In this document: piece by piece, positions 46,346-55,673 of the stretch
Numbering within the stretch: position 1 is the stretch's first letter
How the letters are laid out: each line of letters begins with the position of its first letter
Assembly (NCBI GenBank): GCA_016933955.1
Contig: JAFGTT010000036.1
Coordinates: forward strand, 124,001 to 188,000
DNA: 64,000 nucleotides
Direction: 5' to 3'
Source of the DNA: Candidatus Zixiibacteriota bacterium
GTDB lineage: Bacteria; Zixibacteria; MSB-5A5; GN15; PGXB01
The notes under the pieces: model-generated
Databases searched by the model: none
What the model was told of the DNA's origin: nothing
What the model saw: only the letters and a program-made list of their open reading frames with translations
Program-made: the position numbers and the translations under genes

Positions 46346-46879
46346 ATGGGAAAACTTGAAGATCTATTCTGGCGGCTTGTGGAGAAGGAACATGTGGAGG
46401 CCAGAGCATATTGTTTTCGATTGACCGGAAATATTGATGATGGAGATGATCTTTATCAGGAATCGATAGTCAGAGCATACGGCGGGTTTGCAGGACTCAA
46501 AAAAACCGAGTCTTTCCGCCCCTGGCTTTTCCGGATAATCGGTAATAATTTCAAAAGTCGATTCCGCAAACCCTGGTGGAAAAGAGTTATCGCTATGTCG
46601 GTTAATATCGACGATTGTGATTGGTCGGAGAATCCCTCGGGGCAGTATGATGCCCGGCGAAGGCTGGAGTTTGCTCTTGAGGTTCTTTCGGCCGAGGATC
46701 GGATGATTGTCGTACTGGCTGATCTGGAGGGATGGAAAATTTCCGAACTGGCGGCGATGATGAAAAAAAACGAGGGGATGATTAAGATGCGGCTGATAAG
46801 GGCCAGGGCGAAGATGCGCCGGCGGTTGGGGAGTCTTTATCGGAAAAAGCGGCCGGTGATATTAAAAGGGAGTCTGTAA
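46346..46879 (+). CDS. ECF-type RNA polymerase sigma factor
   Basis: A 177-residue sigma-70 family protein with region 2 (RAYCFRLTGNIDDGDDLYQESIVRAY...RPWLFRIIGNNFKSRFR) and region 4 (LEVLSAEDRMIVVLADLEGWKISELAAMMKKNEGMIKMRLIRARAKMRRRL). Regions 1 and 3 are absent, as in extracytoplasmic function sigma factors. It is followed after 3 bases by a zinc-finger membrane protein that should be its anti-sigma factor, and then by a DUF1573 gene. The three form an autoregulated-type envelope-stress unit. Confidence 0.93.
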   Translation: MGKLEDLFWRLVEKEHVEARAYCFRLTGNIDDGDDLYQESIVRAYGGFAGLKKTESFRPWLFRIIGNNFKSRFRKPWWKRVIAMSVNIDDCDWSENPSGQYDARRRLEFALEVLSAEDRMIVVLADLEGWKISELAAMMKKNEGMIKMRLIRARAKMRRRLGSLYRKKRPVILKGSL

Positions 46880-46882
46880 ATT

Positions 46883-47578
46883 ATGCGATGTCGTCAAGCT
46901 CAAAAGAAACTGACCGAGGCTGACTGGCAACCCGACCGGTACGAGAACGATAATGAATTACTGGAACATTTGAAGGTTTGTTGCCGATGTTCCGATCTGG
47001 TTCGGGCCGAACAGGAGATTCGCCGGGATATCGAGGCGGTCGGCCGGATGAGGCCGGAACTCGAGATGCCGATTGGCAGTCTCCGTGAAATGGTTGTAAA
47101 AACCGGAGATGGTTCAAGGGTGTTTCGGCAAAGAAGCGGGGCCGGAGGATTTTTGGGCAAGATCGGCTTCGGGAAGCTGGGTTTGGGTGTTGCCGTAGTA
47201 TTACTGGCTTTTTTGGCGCTGGTACCATTCAGTTTCCGGGAGAAGGTGGGATATGAAATATCCATCTCGGGGGTTGACCGGAGTATTGCTATGGACAGTA
47301 AGGGGATTGTGCCTTTGCTTGATGCCCTGGGGATGGAAAAAGACAAAGCCGCCACTTTACTTAATTCCATCGAAAAGAAGGAAATTCAGTTGAAAGTCGG
47401 GGAGTGCAATGAAACCTGCCACCTGAGTATTTCCGATCTGAAAACCGAAAAAGATGTTCAGTTGATAATAAAGGCCATTATTGAACTGGGCTGCTGTGAA
47501 ATAGACAATGTTTTACCCATCTATCGCAAAGAGTCAACCAGCCTGTTAGGGCACGCAACCAGGAAATTATTTTCGTAG
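46883..47578 (+). CDS. putative zinc-finger anti-sigma factor
   Basis: A 231-residue single-pass membrane protein. The N-terminal cytoplasmic part has the zf-HC2-like arrangement MRCRQAQKKL...HLKVCCRCS (His-x3-Cys-x2-Cys type) found in ZAS-domain anti-sigma factors. One membrane helix (GLGVAVVLLAFLALVPFSF, about 92-112) follows. The extracytoplasmic part of about 115 residues (YEISISGVDRSIAMDSKGIVPLLDALG...) would be the sensor domain and has no known match. Position directly behind the ECF sigma gene supports the call. Confidence 0.8.
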   Translation: MRCRQAQKKLTEADWQPDRYENDNELLEHLKVCCRCSDLVRAEQEIRRDIEAVGRMRPELEMPIGSLREMVVKTGDGSRVFRQRSGAGGFLGKIGFGKLGLGVAVVLLAFLALVPFSFREKVGYEISISGVDRSIAMDSKGIVPLLDALGMEKDKAATLLNSIEKKEIQLKVGECNETCHLSISDLKTEKDVQLIIKAIIELGCCEIDNVLPIYRKESTSLLGHATRKLFS

Positions 47579-47587
47579 GAGTCTGTC

Positions 47588-48310
47588 ATGATCAGAATGA
47601 TTGGAATATTTGTCACGATTTTGGGGGTAGTTTTAATGTCCGGGGCGGTCATGGCCCAGCCAAAACTCACCATACCGGAAAACCATTTCGATTTTGGCTA
47701 TGTTCCCCAGCATGCCGCAATAAGCCACCAATATCAACTTCTATCGACCGGGACCGATACCCTTAAGATCCTGAGTCTCAAACCTGGGTGCGGATGCACC
47801 AAAGCCCCGCTGCAGAAAAGTAAGCTGGCTCCGGGCGACAGTACCAATCTTGAGGTTATCTTTTCGACACGAAGTTACAGTGGTCCCCAGAAAAAAAGGC
47901 CGTCATTGACCACCAATATGGGACCCGATGCTGTTAATGTCGTTTTCACCGCCGAGGTAATCATCAATCCCGAGGAAACCACCCCGATAAAAATAGCGCC
48001 ATACAAGTTCGATATCTCCCAGTTCGATGACAAAGAGAGGAAGAGCCTCGATTTCACCATCACCAATGTTTCCGACGAACCCCTCGAAGTCAAGCTGGTC
48101 GATATCGCTCCGGGGATGTTCAAGGTCGATCTGCCGAAGAAAATCGGACCGGGGGAATCAAAGAAGGGTGAAATCGAGATACTCAAAGCGTACATCGATC
48201 AGGAGTTCGAGAAATCGATGACGATCGAACTGAACGATAGGGTCAAATCGAGATTCACGATTCCGATCAAGCGGTCGATCCGGCAGTTGAGTTCACAGAC
48301 AGAGAATTAA
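47588..48310 (+). CDS. DUF1573 domain protein, periplasmic
   Basis: A 240-residue exported protein with a signal peptide (about 1-23) and two Ig-like beta-sandwiches. The first is a DUF1573 domain: FDFGYVPQHAAISHQYQLLSTGTDTLKILSLKPGCGCTKAP, with the conserved CGC pair (two cysteines). The second (KIAPYKFDISQFDDKERKSLDFTITNVSDEPLEVKLV) is similar but lacks cysteines. DUF1573 proteins are frequent in FCB bacteria and have no firm function. Location in the ECF operon suggests an envelope-stress or redox role. Confidence 0.85.
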   Translation: MIRMIGIFVTILGVVLMSGAVMAQPKLTIPENHFDFGYVPQHAAISHQYQLLSTGTDTLKILSLKPGCGCTKAPLQKSKLAPGDSTNLEVIFSTRSYSGPQKKRPSLTTNMGPDAVNVVFTAEVIINPEETTPIKIAPYKFDISQFDDKERKSLDFTITNVSDEPLEVKLVDIAPGMFKVDLPKKIGPGESKKGEIEILKAYIDQEFEKSMTIELNDRVKSRFTIPIKRSIRQLSSQTEN

Positions 48311-48338
48311 TAAACAATTAACATGTAATCAGTATAAG

Positions 48339-48371
48339 CCTTCCGATGGAGATACCATCGGCAGGTTTTTT
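48339..48371 (+). terminator. terminator of the ECF sigma operon
   Basis: TCCGATGG-agata-CCATCGG(C) with flanking CCT/AGG pairing, followed by TTTTTT. Confidence 0.9.
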
Positions 48372-48482
48372 ATTTCAGGTATGATTCGCTCGGTGTAAGA
48401 CGGATTATTTCGGCGTTTTTTATATTTCCCTAATGATATATCAAAAAGTTCCGCGATAATTTTATTCCACAGCAAAACACAG

Positions 48483-49820
48483 TCAGGGCCGCTCATTTAT
48501 GGAATTGGCGGCCTGAAGACCTGTTGCCAATTCGGGTAGAATTCCCTTCTTACAATAAATCGGGCGCACCAGCGTTCTTAAGGCAGGCAGTCGATACAGA
48601 AAAACCAGGGCGCCGATAATACAGCATATTCCACCGATCATAACCGTGACCGGTGTTCCGATCCTGCTGCCCAGACTTCCTGCCAGGAGACTGCCCAGGG
48701 GCGCCATACCGAAGAATGACATGGCATAGAAACTCATCACCCGGCCGCGCTTATCATCATCGACGATAGTCTGCAAAATTGTATTGCTGGCGGCCATCTG
48801 CATCATCATTCCCATACCGACGAAAAACAGAAGACCAATCGACAGCCACAGGTAATGTGAAAATGAAAAAAGTGTCAGCCCGATCCCGAAAGTCCCTGCG
48901 GCGAAGGTAATGACTTTTTCCAGACCGATAACGGTTTTCCGCGAAGCCAGATATAATGCCCCTATCAAGGCGCCGGTTCCGACCGAAGCCATCAGGAAAC
49001 CGAGCGTATGTGGTCCGCCATGAAGAATATCTTTGGCAAAAACAGGCATGAGGACAGTATAAGGCATTCCCATTATACTTACCAATGCCAGCAATATCAG
49101 GATAGACCTTATCGGGGGAAAGCCAAAGGCATATTTAAAACCTTCCTTGAAATCCACGAGTATATTACTTTTACGTATTTTTATATTTTCCGTTTTTAAC
49201 CTCATGGCCAGAAGCGCCATTATCACTGCGAAGAAACTGCCGGCATTCACTAAAAAGCAAATACCCTCACCGACCGCTCCAATCAACAATCCGGCTATGG
49301 TTGGCCCGATCAGGCGGGCGCCATTGACCATGGTCGAGTTGAGGGCAATCGCATTGCTTAAATCCTCTCGGCGTTCAATCATCTCGACCAGCAGAGATTG
49401 TCTCGATGGCATATCAAAGGCGTTTATTAATCCAAGAATCACTCCCAGTGCAATAATATGCCAGACCTGAACATAATTCGTTAATACCAGAATGGCCAGT
49501 ATCATAGCCTGGATGGTCGCCAGAATCTGAGTGACAATTAGAATATGATAGCGATTTCTCTGATCGACGATTACGCCGGCAAACGGCGCCGCCAAAAAGG
49601 TCGGAATTTGGGTACTGAATCCGACCACACCCAGAAGGAATACCGAATCGGTGAGACGGTAAACCAGCCAGCTTTGGGCAATCCGCTGAACCCAGGTGCC
49701 GATCAGCGAGATCCCCTGACCACCGAAGTAAAGACGATAGTTGCGCGAGTCAAGAGCGCGAAGGATAAACCTGATACCCGATTTATTATTGGGACCGAGA
49801 TTTCTGTCCTGTTTACTCAT
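48483..49820 (-). CDS. MFS transporter, EntS/MFS_3-like exporter
   Basis: A 445-residue membrane protein with twelve predicted helices. The N-terminal FGGQGISLIGTWVQRIAQSWLVYRLTDS and GVIVDQRNR (motif A-like) are characteristic of the MFS_3 group that includes the enterobactin exporter EntS. The substrate is not predictable; siderophore, macrolide or other small-molecule efflux are typical for the group. No siderophore genes are close by. Single gene. Confidence 0.9.
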   Translation of the reverse strand: MSKQDRNLGPNNKSGIRFILRALDSRNYRLYFGGQGISLIGTWVQRIAQSWLVYRLTDSVFLLGVVGFSTQIPTFLAAPFAGVIVDQRNRYHILIVTQILATIQAMILAILVLTNYVQVWHIIALGVILGLINAFDMPSRQSLLVEMIERREDLSNAIALNSTMVNGARLIGPTIAGLLIGAVGEGICFLVNAGSFFAVIMALLAMRLKTENIKIRKSNILVDFKEGFKYAFGFPPIRSILILLALVSIMGMPYTVLMPVFAKDILHGGPHTLGFLMASVGTGALIGALYLASRKTVIGLEKVITFAAGTFGIGLTLFSFSHYLWLSIGLLFFVGMGMMMQMAASNTILQTIVDDDKRGRVMSFYAMSFFGMAPLGSLLAGSLGSRIGTPVTVMIGGICCIIGALVFLYRLPALRTLVRPIYCKKGILPELATGLQAANSINERP

Positions 49821-49976
49821 GGTTTTTCGTCTTTTTCAAGTTGCCTATTATACTAATAAAGCCGCCCGAAAAACAGCTGTTAATGATCAGAAGGAAATCA
49901 AATAATGAAACCATAAGGTGCCGATGACCTTTCACTGACCATTCGGGCCGATTATCAGCAGGTGATGAAAACATAT

Positions 49977-50615
49977 TCAGTGCCGGGATATTACGGTTTT
50001 GAAGTATTTCTTCTGATCCTTGGACGCCAGGAATTCCGTTTCTGTTATCATACTAAAACGGAGTTCCGTGAGTAGACGTGCGATATAGTCGGGGGAATGG
50101 CGGTAGCAATAATGATCATACTCCGCATTATAGTATTCATAGATGCCTTTTTTCAATTCGAGGAAATTATCTGGATTGGAGGAATAATAGGGGTAATAGT
50201 CGAATCCAAAGAAACCGCCAGGTTTCATAATCCGGCTAATTTCCAGGAGAACGGCATGAAGATCGGAAATTAAATGAATAACCCCGACAGAAATAACATG
50301 ATTGAAACTGCTATTATCATATGGCCAGGGCATAGCCTGCAAATCATGCTTCATCAGATTAAACGACGAATGATTCTTTCGGCATACTACCAGCATTGAA
50401 TCGGAGCTGTCCAGGCCATATATTTTCAGGCCGGCCTTATGGAACAGGCGCGCGCCCAGACCGGTACCAATACCGAGATCGAGCAAAGATTCGCCGGGAT
50501 TAACATGAGGATACATCATCCCGAATATAACCGAGGGGCCATGCCACTGGCATTTGATACTTTCGGCGTCATAATTTTCGGCCCGGCCTTTAAATGGATC
50601 CTGATCATGTGACAT
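49977..50615 (-). CDS. SAM-dependent methyltransferase
   Basis: A 212-residue class I methyltransferase. Motif I is LLDLGIGTGLGARLF (SAM binding), then IYGLDSSDSMLVVCRK (motif II with acidic residue) and a post-motif PGGFFGFDYYPYY. The substrate is unknown. The gene stands between a GNAT gene and an MFS exporter in the same direction, with gaps of about 55 and 157 bases. Confidence 0.88.
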   Translation of the reverse strand: MSHDQDPFKGRAENYDAESIKCQWHGPSVIFGMMYPHVNPGESLLDLGIGTGLGARLFHKAGLKIYGLDSSDSMLVVCRKNHSSFNLMKHDLQAMPWPYDNSSFNHVISVGVIHLISDLHAVLLEISRIMKPGGFFGFDYYPYYSSNPDNFLELKKGIYEYYNAEYDHYCYRHSPDYIARLLTELRFSMITETEFLASKDQKKYFKTVISRH

Positions 50616-50669
50616 AACTTATTCCTAAAAAATGGTCAGTTCGGACTACCCGCCGCCTGTTATTGGAAT

Positions 50670-51143
50670 TTATGTTTCCCCTAAGTATGATATATGAAGC
50701 GGTTCCAGGCCTATTTTCTCATAAAGCCCGATAGCATCATGATTGGCAACCGATGTATAAAAAGTGTAATATTTAATACCGTGCCGCCTGAAAAAGCTCC
50801 CGGATTCTTCCAAAATCCGGGTAGCGATTCCCCGGCGCCGATATTCTTTCGCCACCATAAGAGCCGAAATATGGCCGACTCGTTTGACTTTGTAAAACCG
50901 GGGTTGATTGCCGATGGCAAGCGAGGCATAACCAATGATTTTATTTTCGTCCAGGGCGATAAGAGTGGCACTGTCATCGGACTCCAGAGATTTCAGAAAT
51001 CTCCCGGAGATATCGTCATCGCAGAGATTATCGGTATCGAAAAATTCCTTATGATGGTTCTCATATTCCAAAAAGAACTCCCGGCATAATCTCAGAACTT
51101 CCGCCAGATCATCGCCGGGCTGTAATTCGCGAATTGATATCAT
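50670..51143 (-). CDS. GNAT family N-acetyltransferase
   Basis: A 157-residue acetyl-CoA-dependent acyltransferase. The acetyl-CoA binding motif A is VGHISALMVAKEYRRRGIATRILEE, with the R/Q-x-x-G-x-G/A loop as RRRGIA. A late GLYEKIGLEP motif is also typical. The substrate is unknown. It precedes a methyltransferase gene in the same direction. Confidence 0.9.
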   Translation of the reverse strand: MISIRELQPGDDLAEVLRLCREFFLEYENHHKEFFDTDNLCDDDISGRFLKSLESDDSATLIALDENKIIGYASLAIGNQPRFYKVKRVGHISALMVAKEYRRRGIATRILEESGSFFRRHGIKYYTFYTSVANHDAIGLYEKIGLEPLHISYLGET

Positions 51144-51462
51144 TCTATCTCCATAAAATATAGAGCTCTAAATAGGTAATTTCCAATTCAGTCTCAGTGA
51201 TAGGTTATGCGAACAAGATAAAAGGGGGGCTTAAAAGTGTCAATTAATATGTGGCGGGGATAATCATCTGCCCGAAGTGAAGTGGCAGGTTTAAATATTA
51301 TAATATTCTTTATTGAAATTACAGGTTGTCTTAATTAATAAATACACCTTAATTTATATTCAGGTTTTGCGGTATTGTAACATTGTTAATCGCCTGATCG
51401 TAAAATAGACTGATACCATAGTAGTATAAAAATCAATTCATAAACTAATTCGGGAGGTTTTT
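51144..51462 (+). other. intergenic region, no gene seen
   Basis: A 319-base AT-rich spacer between divergent genes. It must hold promoters for both sides, but no pair of hexamers with good spacing stands out. The oxidoreductase gene has a strong GGGAGG ribosome binding site at its end. Confidence 0.3.
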
Positions 51463-53103
51463 ATGATAAACGAACATCAGTCACGACGGAATTTTATTAA
51501 AATGATTCTCGCGAGCGCTCCGGTCATTGCTTTTGACTGGTCGGTTTTTCCGCTTGGATCATTCGCCTCGGATGGCGATCCCGAAAGTTGGGATGTAATC
51601 GTAATCGGTTCCGGACTGGGCGGATTGTCGGCGGCGGCGGCTTTCGCCCGGCAGGGATTTCGGGCCCTGGTGCTGGAAAAACATACCCGCGCCGGAGGAT
51701 ACGCCACCACCTTCAAACGCCCCGGCGGATTTCAGTTCGATGTATCGCTGCATTCGACGTCAGTACCGCAGAAAGACGGGCGGCGGTATATTCAGGGATT
51801 CCCTGAAATCACCGGAGTGGAATTTGTTCCTCATCCCAGCACCTTTCGCGCCGTTTTCCCCGATTATGATATCACCTGCCCTCAATGTGATCCTGACGGA
51901 TATATCAATCAACTCAAGAAACTTTTTCCCGATGAAGCCCCGGGTATCGATTCGTTGTTCGAAACCATGCGGGGCATCAACAGCGATATAGGCAAACTCC
52001 AGAGTCAGAAAGGAGAGATCGACTATGGGAAATTCCCCTTCGATTATCCCTGCCTGTTCAAAGCCTACAGCCAGCCCTGGGGACAAATAGTCGATTCTTA
52101 TATCAAGGATATCAAACTCCGCGGTATCATAAACGTTCAATGGGGATACTATGGTCTCCCGCCTTCGAAACTATCCCCCATTTACTATGCCCTTCCGTTT
52201 ATGGGATATCTTGAAAACGGAGGCTACTATTCCAGAGGCGGCTCGCAGGTGATTTCGGACGGTTTTGTTAAATTTATCGAGGGGCATGGCGGTAAAGTGA
52301 TCCTTAACACCGCCGTCGATGAAATACTTATTAAAGACGGCACCGCATATGGTGTCCGCACGGCCGACAATAAAACTTATCATGCCCGGGCCGTCATTTC
52401 CAATGTCAATGTCCCCGACACTTTCAAAAAACTCATGACACCCGGAGACAATTTGACCGATTATCTTAAAAAGATATCCGGATATACGGTATCGCTTTCA
52501 TCATTTCAGGTATGGCTCGGTCTCAAAAAGGACCTGGTCGGCGAGCTGGGATTAAAAGATACCGAGATTTTTTATATGACCGGCTATGATTATGAAGCCG
52601 CATTCAACGCCATGGTCGAGGGGCGAATCGAAGATGAGGGCGGGTACGGCCTGACTCTTTACGATAACCTCTATAAGGGTTATTCGCCGGAAGGCAAGAA
52701 TACCGTCAATATCATCTCCCTGATGGGGTACGATTACTGGAAAAAATACGAAACCGATTATTTCAACAATCGCAAGGAGGCCTATAAGGCCGATAAGGAA
52801 CGAATTGCCGATTACCTGATCGATCGGGTTGAACAGACCCTGATGCCGGGTTTACGCGAGGCAATTGAGGTCAAGGAAATCGGAACCCCACTGACCAATG
52901 TCCGTTACACCACCAATTACCGCGGCGGGATATATGGCTGGGATCAGACTCTTAATAACGCCATGCCCAATCGTTTGCCTCAGATAACCCCGATCAAAAA
53001 TTTGTACCTGTCGGGCGCCTGGACACAACCGGGAGGCGGTTATGGCGGAGTGATCTGGAGCGGCTTGAGTTGTTTCGGGGAAATCATGAAGAACTGGGGA
53101 TAG
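51463..53103 (+). CDS. Tat-exported FAD-dependent oxidoreductase, phytoene desaturase-like
   Basis: A 546-residue flavoprotein. The N-terminus carries a twin-arginine motif (SRRNFIK) and a hydrophobic stretch, so a folded holoenzyme should be exported. The FAD-binding GxGxxG is at residues 49-54 (GSGLGGLSAAAA), followed by LVLEKHTRAGGYATTFKR. The C-terminal GAWTQPGGGYGGVIWSG closes the FAD site as in the carotenoid desaturase/retinol saturase (CrtI) group. The substrate is not known; no carotenoid genes are near. Export by Tat is unusual for CrtI-like enzymes. Confidence 0.85.
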   Translation: MINEHQSRRNFIKMILASAPVIAFDWSVFPLGSFASDGDPESWDVIVIGSGLGGLSAAAAFARQGFRALVLEKHTRAGGYATTFKRPGGFQFDVSLHSTSVPQKDGRRYIQGFPEITGVEFVPHPSTFRAVFPDYDITCPQCDPDGYINQLKKLFPDEAPGIDSLFETMRGINSDIGKLQSQKGEIDYGKFPFDYPCLFKAYSQPWGQIVDSYIKDIKLRGIINVQWGYYGLPPSKLSPIYYALPFMGYLENGGYYSRGGSQVISDGFVKFIEGHGGKVILNTAVDEILIKDGTAYGVRTADNKTYHARAVISNVNVPDTFKKLMTPGDNLTDYLKKISGYTVSLSSFQVWLGLKKDLVGELGLKDTEIFYMTGYDYEAAFNAMVEGRIEDEGGYGLTLYDNLYKGYSPEGKNTVNIISLMGYDYWKKYETDYFNNRKEAYKADKERIADYLIDRVEQTLMPGLREAIEVKEIGTPLTNVRYTTNYRGGIYGWDQTLNNAMPNRLPQITPIKNLYLSGAWTQPGGGYGGVIWSGLSCFGEIMKNWG

Positions 53104-53208
53104 ATCGATTTCGGGATGCTATTCGCTTATTCTATTATGGACAAGATTTGATAAAGCGCTTTTCAATCAAATTGCCATATCGATTGGATGTGTGCCGATA
53201 AATATCAG

Positions 53209-53232
53209 GGCCGGGATTTATCCATCCCGGCC
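53209..53232. terminator. hairpin between convergent genes
   Basis: GGCCGGGAT-ttatcc-ATCCCGGCC, a 9-bp perfect stem directly next to the stop codon of the minus-strand ABM gene. T-rich sequence on the plus side is short (TTAATAAT), so it may act as a bidirectional terminator without strong tract. Confidence 0.6.
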
Positions 53233-53550
53233 TTAATAATGAAGTTCCTCGATCAATTCGTAATGCTGAGAACGCTCATCAAAGCGTTTCAGCACTTCTC
53301 GCGCTCTGGCCGGAACATGGGCGACTTCATAATCATTGCCGGTAAAAGATTTGACATCTTCCAGCGAGTCAAACCACATTACGGTTATAAATTCGACTTC
53401 ATTATCCAGTCGCCGCCGCAATACCTGAATTGACCGGTAACCCGGGATTTTCATTTTGGCAATTCCCGGGAGGACTTCGGTTTTCAACACATTGAAATAG
53501 ACATCGGCATTCTCAGGAGTGGTGTACCCATGCCAGATGCGTCCGATCAT
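53233..53550 (-). CDS. antibiotic biosynthesis monooxygenase (ABM) domain protein
   Basis: A 105-residue dimeric alpha/beta-barrel type protein. The frame begins MIGRIWHGYTTPENADVYFNVLKTEVLPGI and contains VEFITVMWFDSLEDVKSFTG, both characteristic of the ABM superfamily. Members are small monooxygenases or isomerases of uncertain substrate. It lies 3 bases after an HXXEE gene in the same direction. Confidence 0.8.
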   Translation of the reverse strand: MIGRIWHGYTTPENADVYFNVLKTEVLPGIAKMKIPGYRSIQVLRRRLDNEVEFITVMWFDSLEDVKSFTGNDYEVAHVPARAREVLKRFDERSQHYELIEELHY

Positions 53551-53553
53551 AAT

Positions 53554-53955
53554 TTACTCCTTTCTCGCTTTATCGGCCCGGCAATGCAGTTCACGGCGCA
53601 GGCTGGCCACCAGCAAAGGAGCTACCAATATAAAACCGATCCCGCTGATAGCTCCGGCAAAACCGCCGAAATACCTGCCGGTAACAAGATAACCTGTGAT
53701 GTGCCCCAGGCCATTAAGGGTCATCAGAATGGCATAGACCAACCCGGCATACAGCGCCCGGCGGTATCCTCTCCAGATAAATATGAAAACCACTATCGGC
53801 ACGATGAACAGGACGACATTAACCGCTACAAATATTGCCATACTTCCCAGGATATCTATGGCCCGGAATCTACCACAGACCTCCTCGATTATGTGAGCCA
53901 GATGCAGGAGGAGAAGAATCAGGTACCAATAAAGATGGGCCTTCGATTGATTCAT
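53554..53955 (-). CDS. HXXEE-type membrane protein
   Basis: A 133-residue integral membrane protein with four predicted helices. The HxxEE signature is present (LAHIIEEV, about 20-24), with a second His in GHITGYLV. HXXEE proteins are suspected membrane enzymes with metal-like residues but have no proven function. It is followed by the ABM gene after 3 bases, suggesting a joint transcript. Confidence 0.75.
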   Translation of the reverse strand: MNQSKAHLYWYLILLLLHLAHIIEEVCGRFRAIDILGSMAIFVAVNVVLFIVPIVVFIFIWRGYRRALYAGLVYAILMTLNGLGHITGYLVTGRYFGGFAGAISGIGFILVAPLLVASLRRELHCRADKARKE

Positions 53956-54002
53956 ATCGGATCAAATATAGTGTTTTTAGAACCAGTCAGAAATATTAAG
54001 AA

Positions 54003-54992
54003 TTAGGTAATAAACCGCTTTATAATGCGGTACATCAGAAATGTTATCCACCTGCTTGGTATACGTTTCTGACCGAAATCGAAATCAGACCAGGCTTTAT
54101 GGATAGACTCCGCAAAATAACGGCCGGAGGTATCACCCTTGCCAAGAAGCAAATCAATCATTTCATGTACATTGGGGTCATTTCTTATCAATTCAAATTG
54201 TGAAAGGACCTCAAGATATTTCAGAATTCTATAATCAGTATAAGGATATTTCAGTTTTTCCCAGCCCCGGCCGATTTCCGAATCATGACCGGCATATTTG
54301 ATTTTCCCCCTGTTTTCCCAGCATTTTAAAAGGAATTTTAAACCTCTTCTGACTGACTCGCCATCGGCGAGATCCGGATTTCGGGCGAAGGCTCCCATCA
54401 CACACAGAGTGGCAAAGGCGCAACTTGGCTCTCTCTCCCGGGAACCTCCCGGAAGCCCGGTATTCTTGCACCAGAAGCCGCCGTCAAGTCGTTGTCGGTT
54501 CAGAAGCCATGCATAGGCTTTCTGCGACCTTGGATCAGAGACATAGCCCAGTTTTGCCAGGGACTCGGTCAATATACCGGTAAAACAATCGGCTGGAGTT
54601 GGCGGCGGCGCCCATCCAAATCCCCCACCGGGGAGTTGAGTTCTGAAAACATATTCGCAAGCGGCGGCTATTTGGGGATGATCCCGATCCAAACCAAAAT
54701 CCCCCAGGACTCCCAGAATCCAGAAGGTAGTATCCTTTTTGGGCCACCAGCTATAAATATCGTTTGGCTTACCCCAATATTCATCGGTGTTCTGTCTCTC
54801 CAATATTCGCCTGATTGGCTTACATCTAATGATTGAATTTTTGGTTTCGAGGACTTCACGATCATTTTCATTTCTGCCCAGAAGGTCAGTCATGGTTCGA
54901 TATTTGACAAAAGCCTCTCTGCCAAGCAGCCATTCAATCGGTATAAGTTCCCAGATTTCACGTAGCTCTTTTGCCATTTCTGAGTTCCCCAA
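54003..54992 (-). CDS. prenyltransferase/squalene-oxidase repeat protein
   Basis: A 329-residue soluble protein with alpha/alpha-barrel type repeats: GGGFGWAPP..ADCFTGILTESLAKLGY and QRLDGGFWCKN, with the QxxDGGFW-like repeats of squalene-hopene cyclases and prenyltransferases. It lacks the DxDD motif of terpene cyclases and the metal-binding set of prenyltransferases. It is more likely a solitary structural or regulatory relative, many of which are annotated only as hypothetical. Single gene with a 47-base gap to the next one downstream. Confidence 0.7.
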   Translation of the reverse strand: MGNSEMAKELREIWELIPIEWLLGREAFVKYRTMTDLLGRNENDREVLETKNSIIRCKPIRRILERQNTDEYWGKPNDIYSWWPKKDTTFWILGVLGDFGLDRDHPQIAAACEYVFRTQLPGGGFGWAPPPTPADCFTGILTESLAKLGYVSDPRSQKAYAWLLNRQRLDGGFWCKNTGLPGGSREREPSCAFATLCVMGAFARNPDLADGESVRRGLKFLLKCWENRGKIKYAGHDSEIGRGWEKLKYPYTDYRILKYLEVLSQFELIRNDPNVHEMIDLLLGKGDTSGRYFAESIHKAWSDFDFGQKRIPSRWITFLMYRIIKRFIT

Positions 54993-55346
54993 ATAACATT
55001 TCCAGGAAATCTGTCAGCCTGAAATAACTATGACCTTTTTTAGAGACAGGACAGTCGCTCGATTCGATTCTGAATCATATCCATCCTCCGGTAATGGCAA
55101 AGTTAATTCGTTGTTAAAGACTTCCAAAGAAAAAACCTTTGTTAATACTGAGGCTATCTTAAAGCCCATGACAATACCAATATTAATTTCCCCGGGCTTC
55201 TTTCCCCCGATTCGGTTAAACTATAGCCTTTTCGATGGAAGCAAACGGATGATAATCGAACATGACTGATGACTAATTTCGATTGACATCTTGAATAAAA
55301 TAGCCTATGATTTTTAAATTTAAAATCATATGAAAATTGCGGGTAG
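54993..55346 (+). other. intergenic region, no gene supported
   Basis: An open frame at 55030-55269 has no ribosome binding site and no protein-like pattern, so I do not call it. Composition is AT-rich and could be debris of the outer-membrane gene that ends at 55556. Confidence 0.35.
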
Positions 55347-55556
55347 AGTTGTGAAGGAAGGGTCGGGATTCCGGGCGAAGCAGATCAAAAAATGATCGGT
55401 ATGGCCGGGATAAGATTATTAGGGGAACAAATGACCGTCGATATCGGGATCGGACTTTCTTACGACGACGGAAGCGATGAAGAAGATATATATGGCAACA
55501 CATTGGATGATGCAGTCGATTGGATCCCGTATATCGACTTTGTCTGGAATTTCTGA
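55347..55556 (+). pseudogene. remnant of an outer-membrane beta-barrel gene (C-terminal end)
   Basis: A frame open from 55347 encodes GIRLLGEQMTVDIGIGLSYDDG and, after an acidic loop, IPYIDFVWNF before TGA. This reads like the last two strands of a barrel protein, with terminal aromatic residue Phe. The upstream part is lost and no proper start is present, apart from an ATG at 55392 without ribosome binding site. It could encode a 54-residue peptide, but decay is the simpler reading. Confidence 0.5.
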
Positions 55557-55673
55557 TCGGGAGAGGTTTTTTTCTATGACCAAGTATAAGGCTCGGCATT
55601 ATCAATATGGAAGTGCGGAATAACACATTCCGTATCGATAAGTTTCGACCGGGCCAATTGCCGTAAACCAGAA

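Noticed and set aside
55030-55269. ORF of 79 codons between the prenyltransferase-like gene and the barrel remnant.
   Set aside because: There is no ribosome binding site, no known domain and no hydrophobic or repeat pattern.
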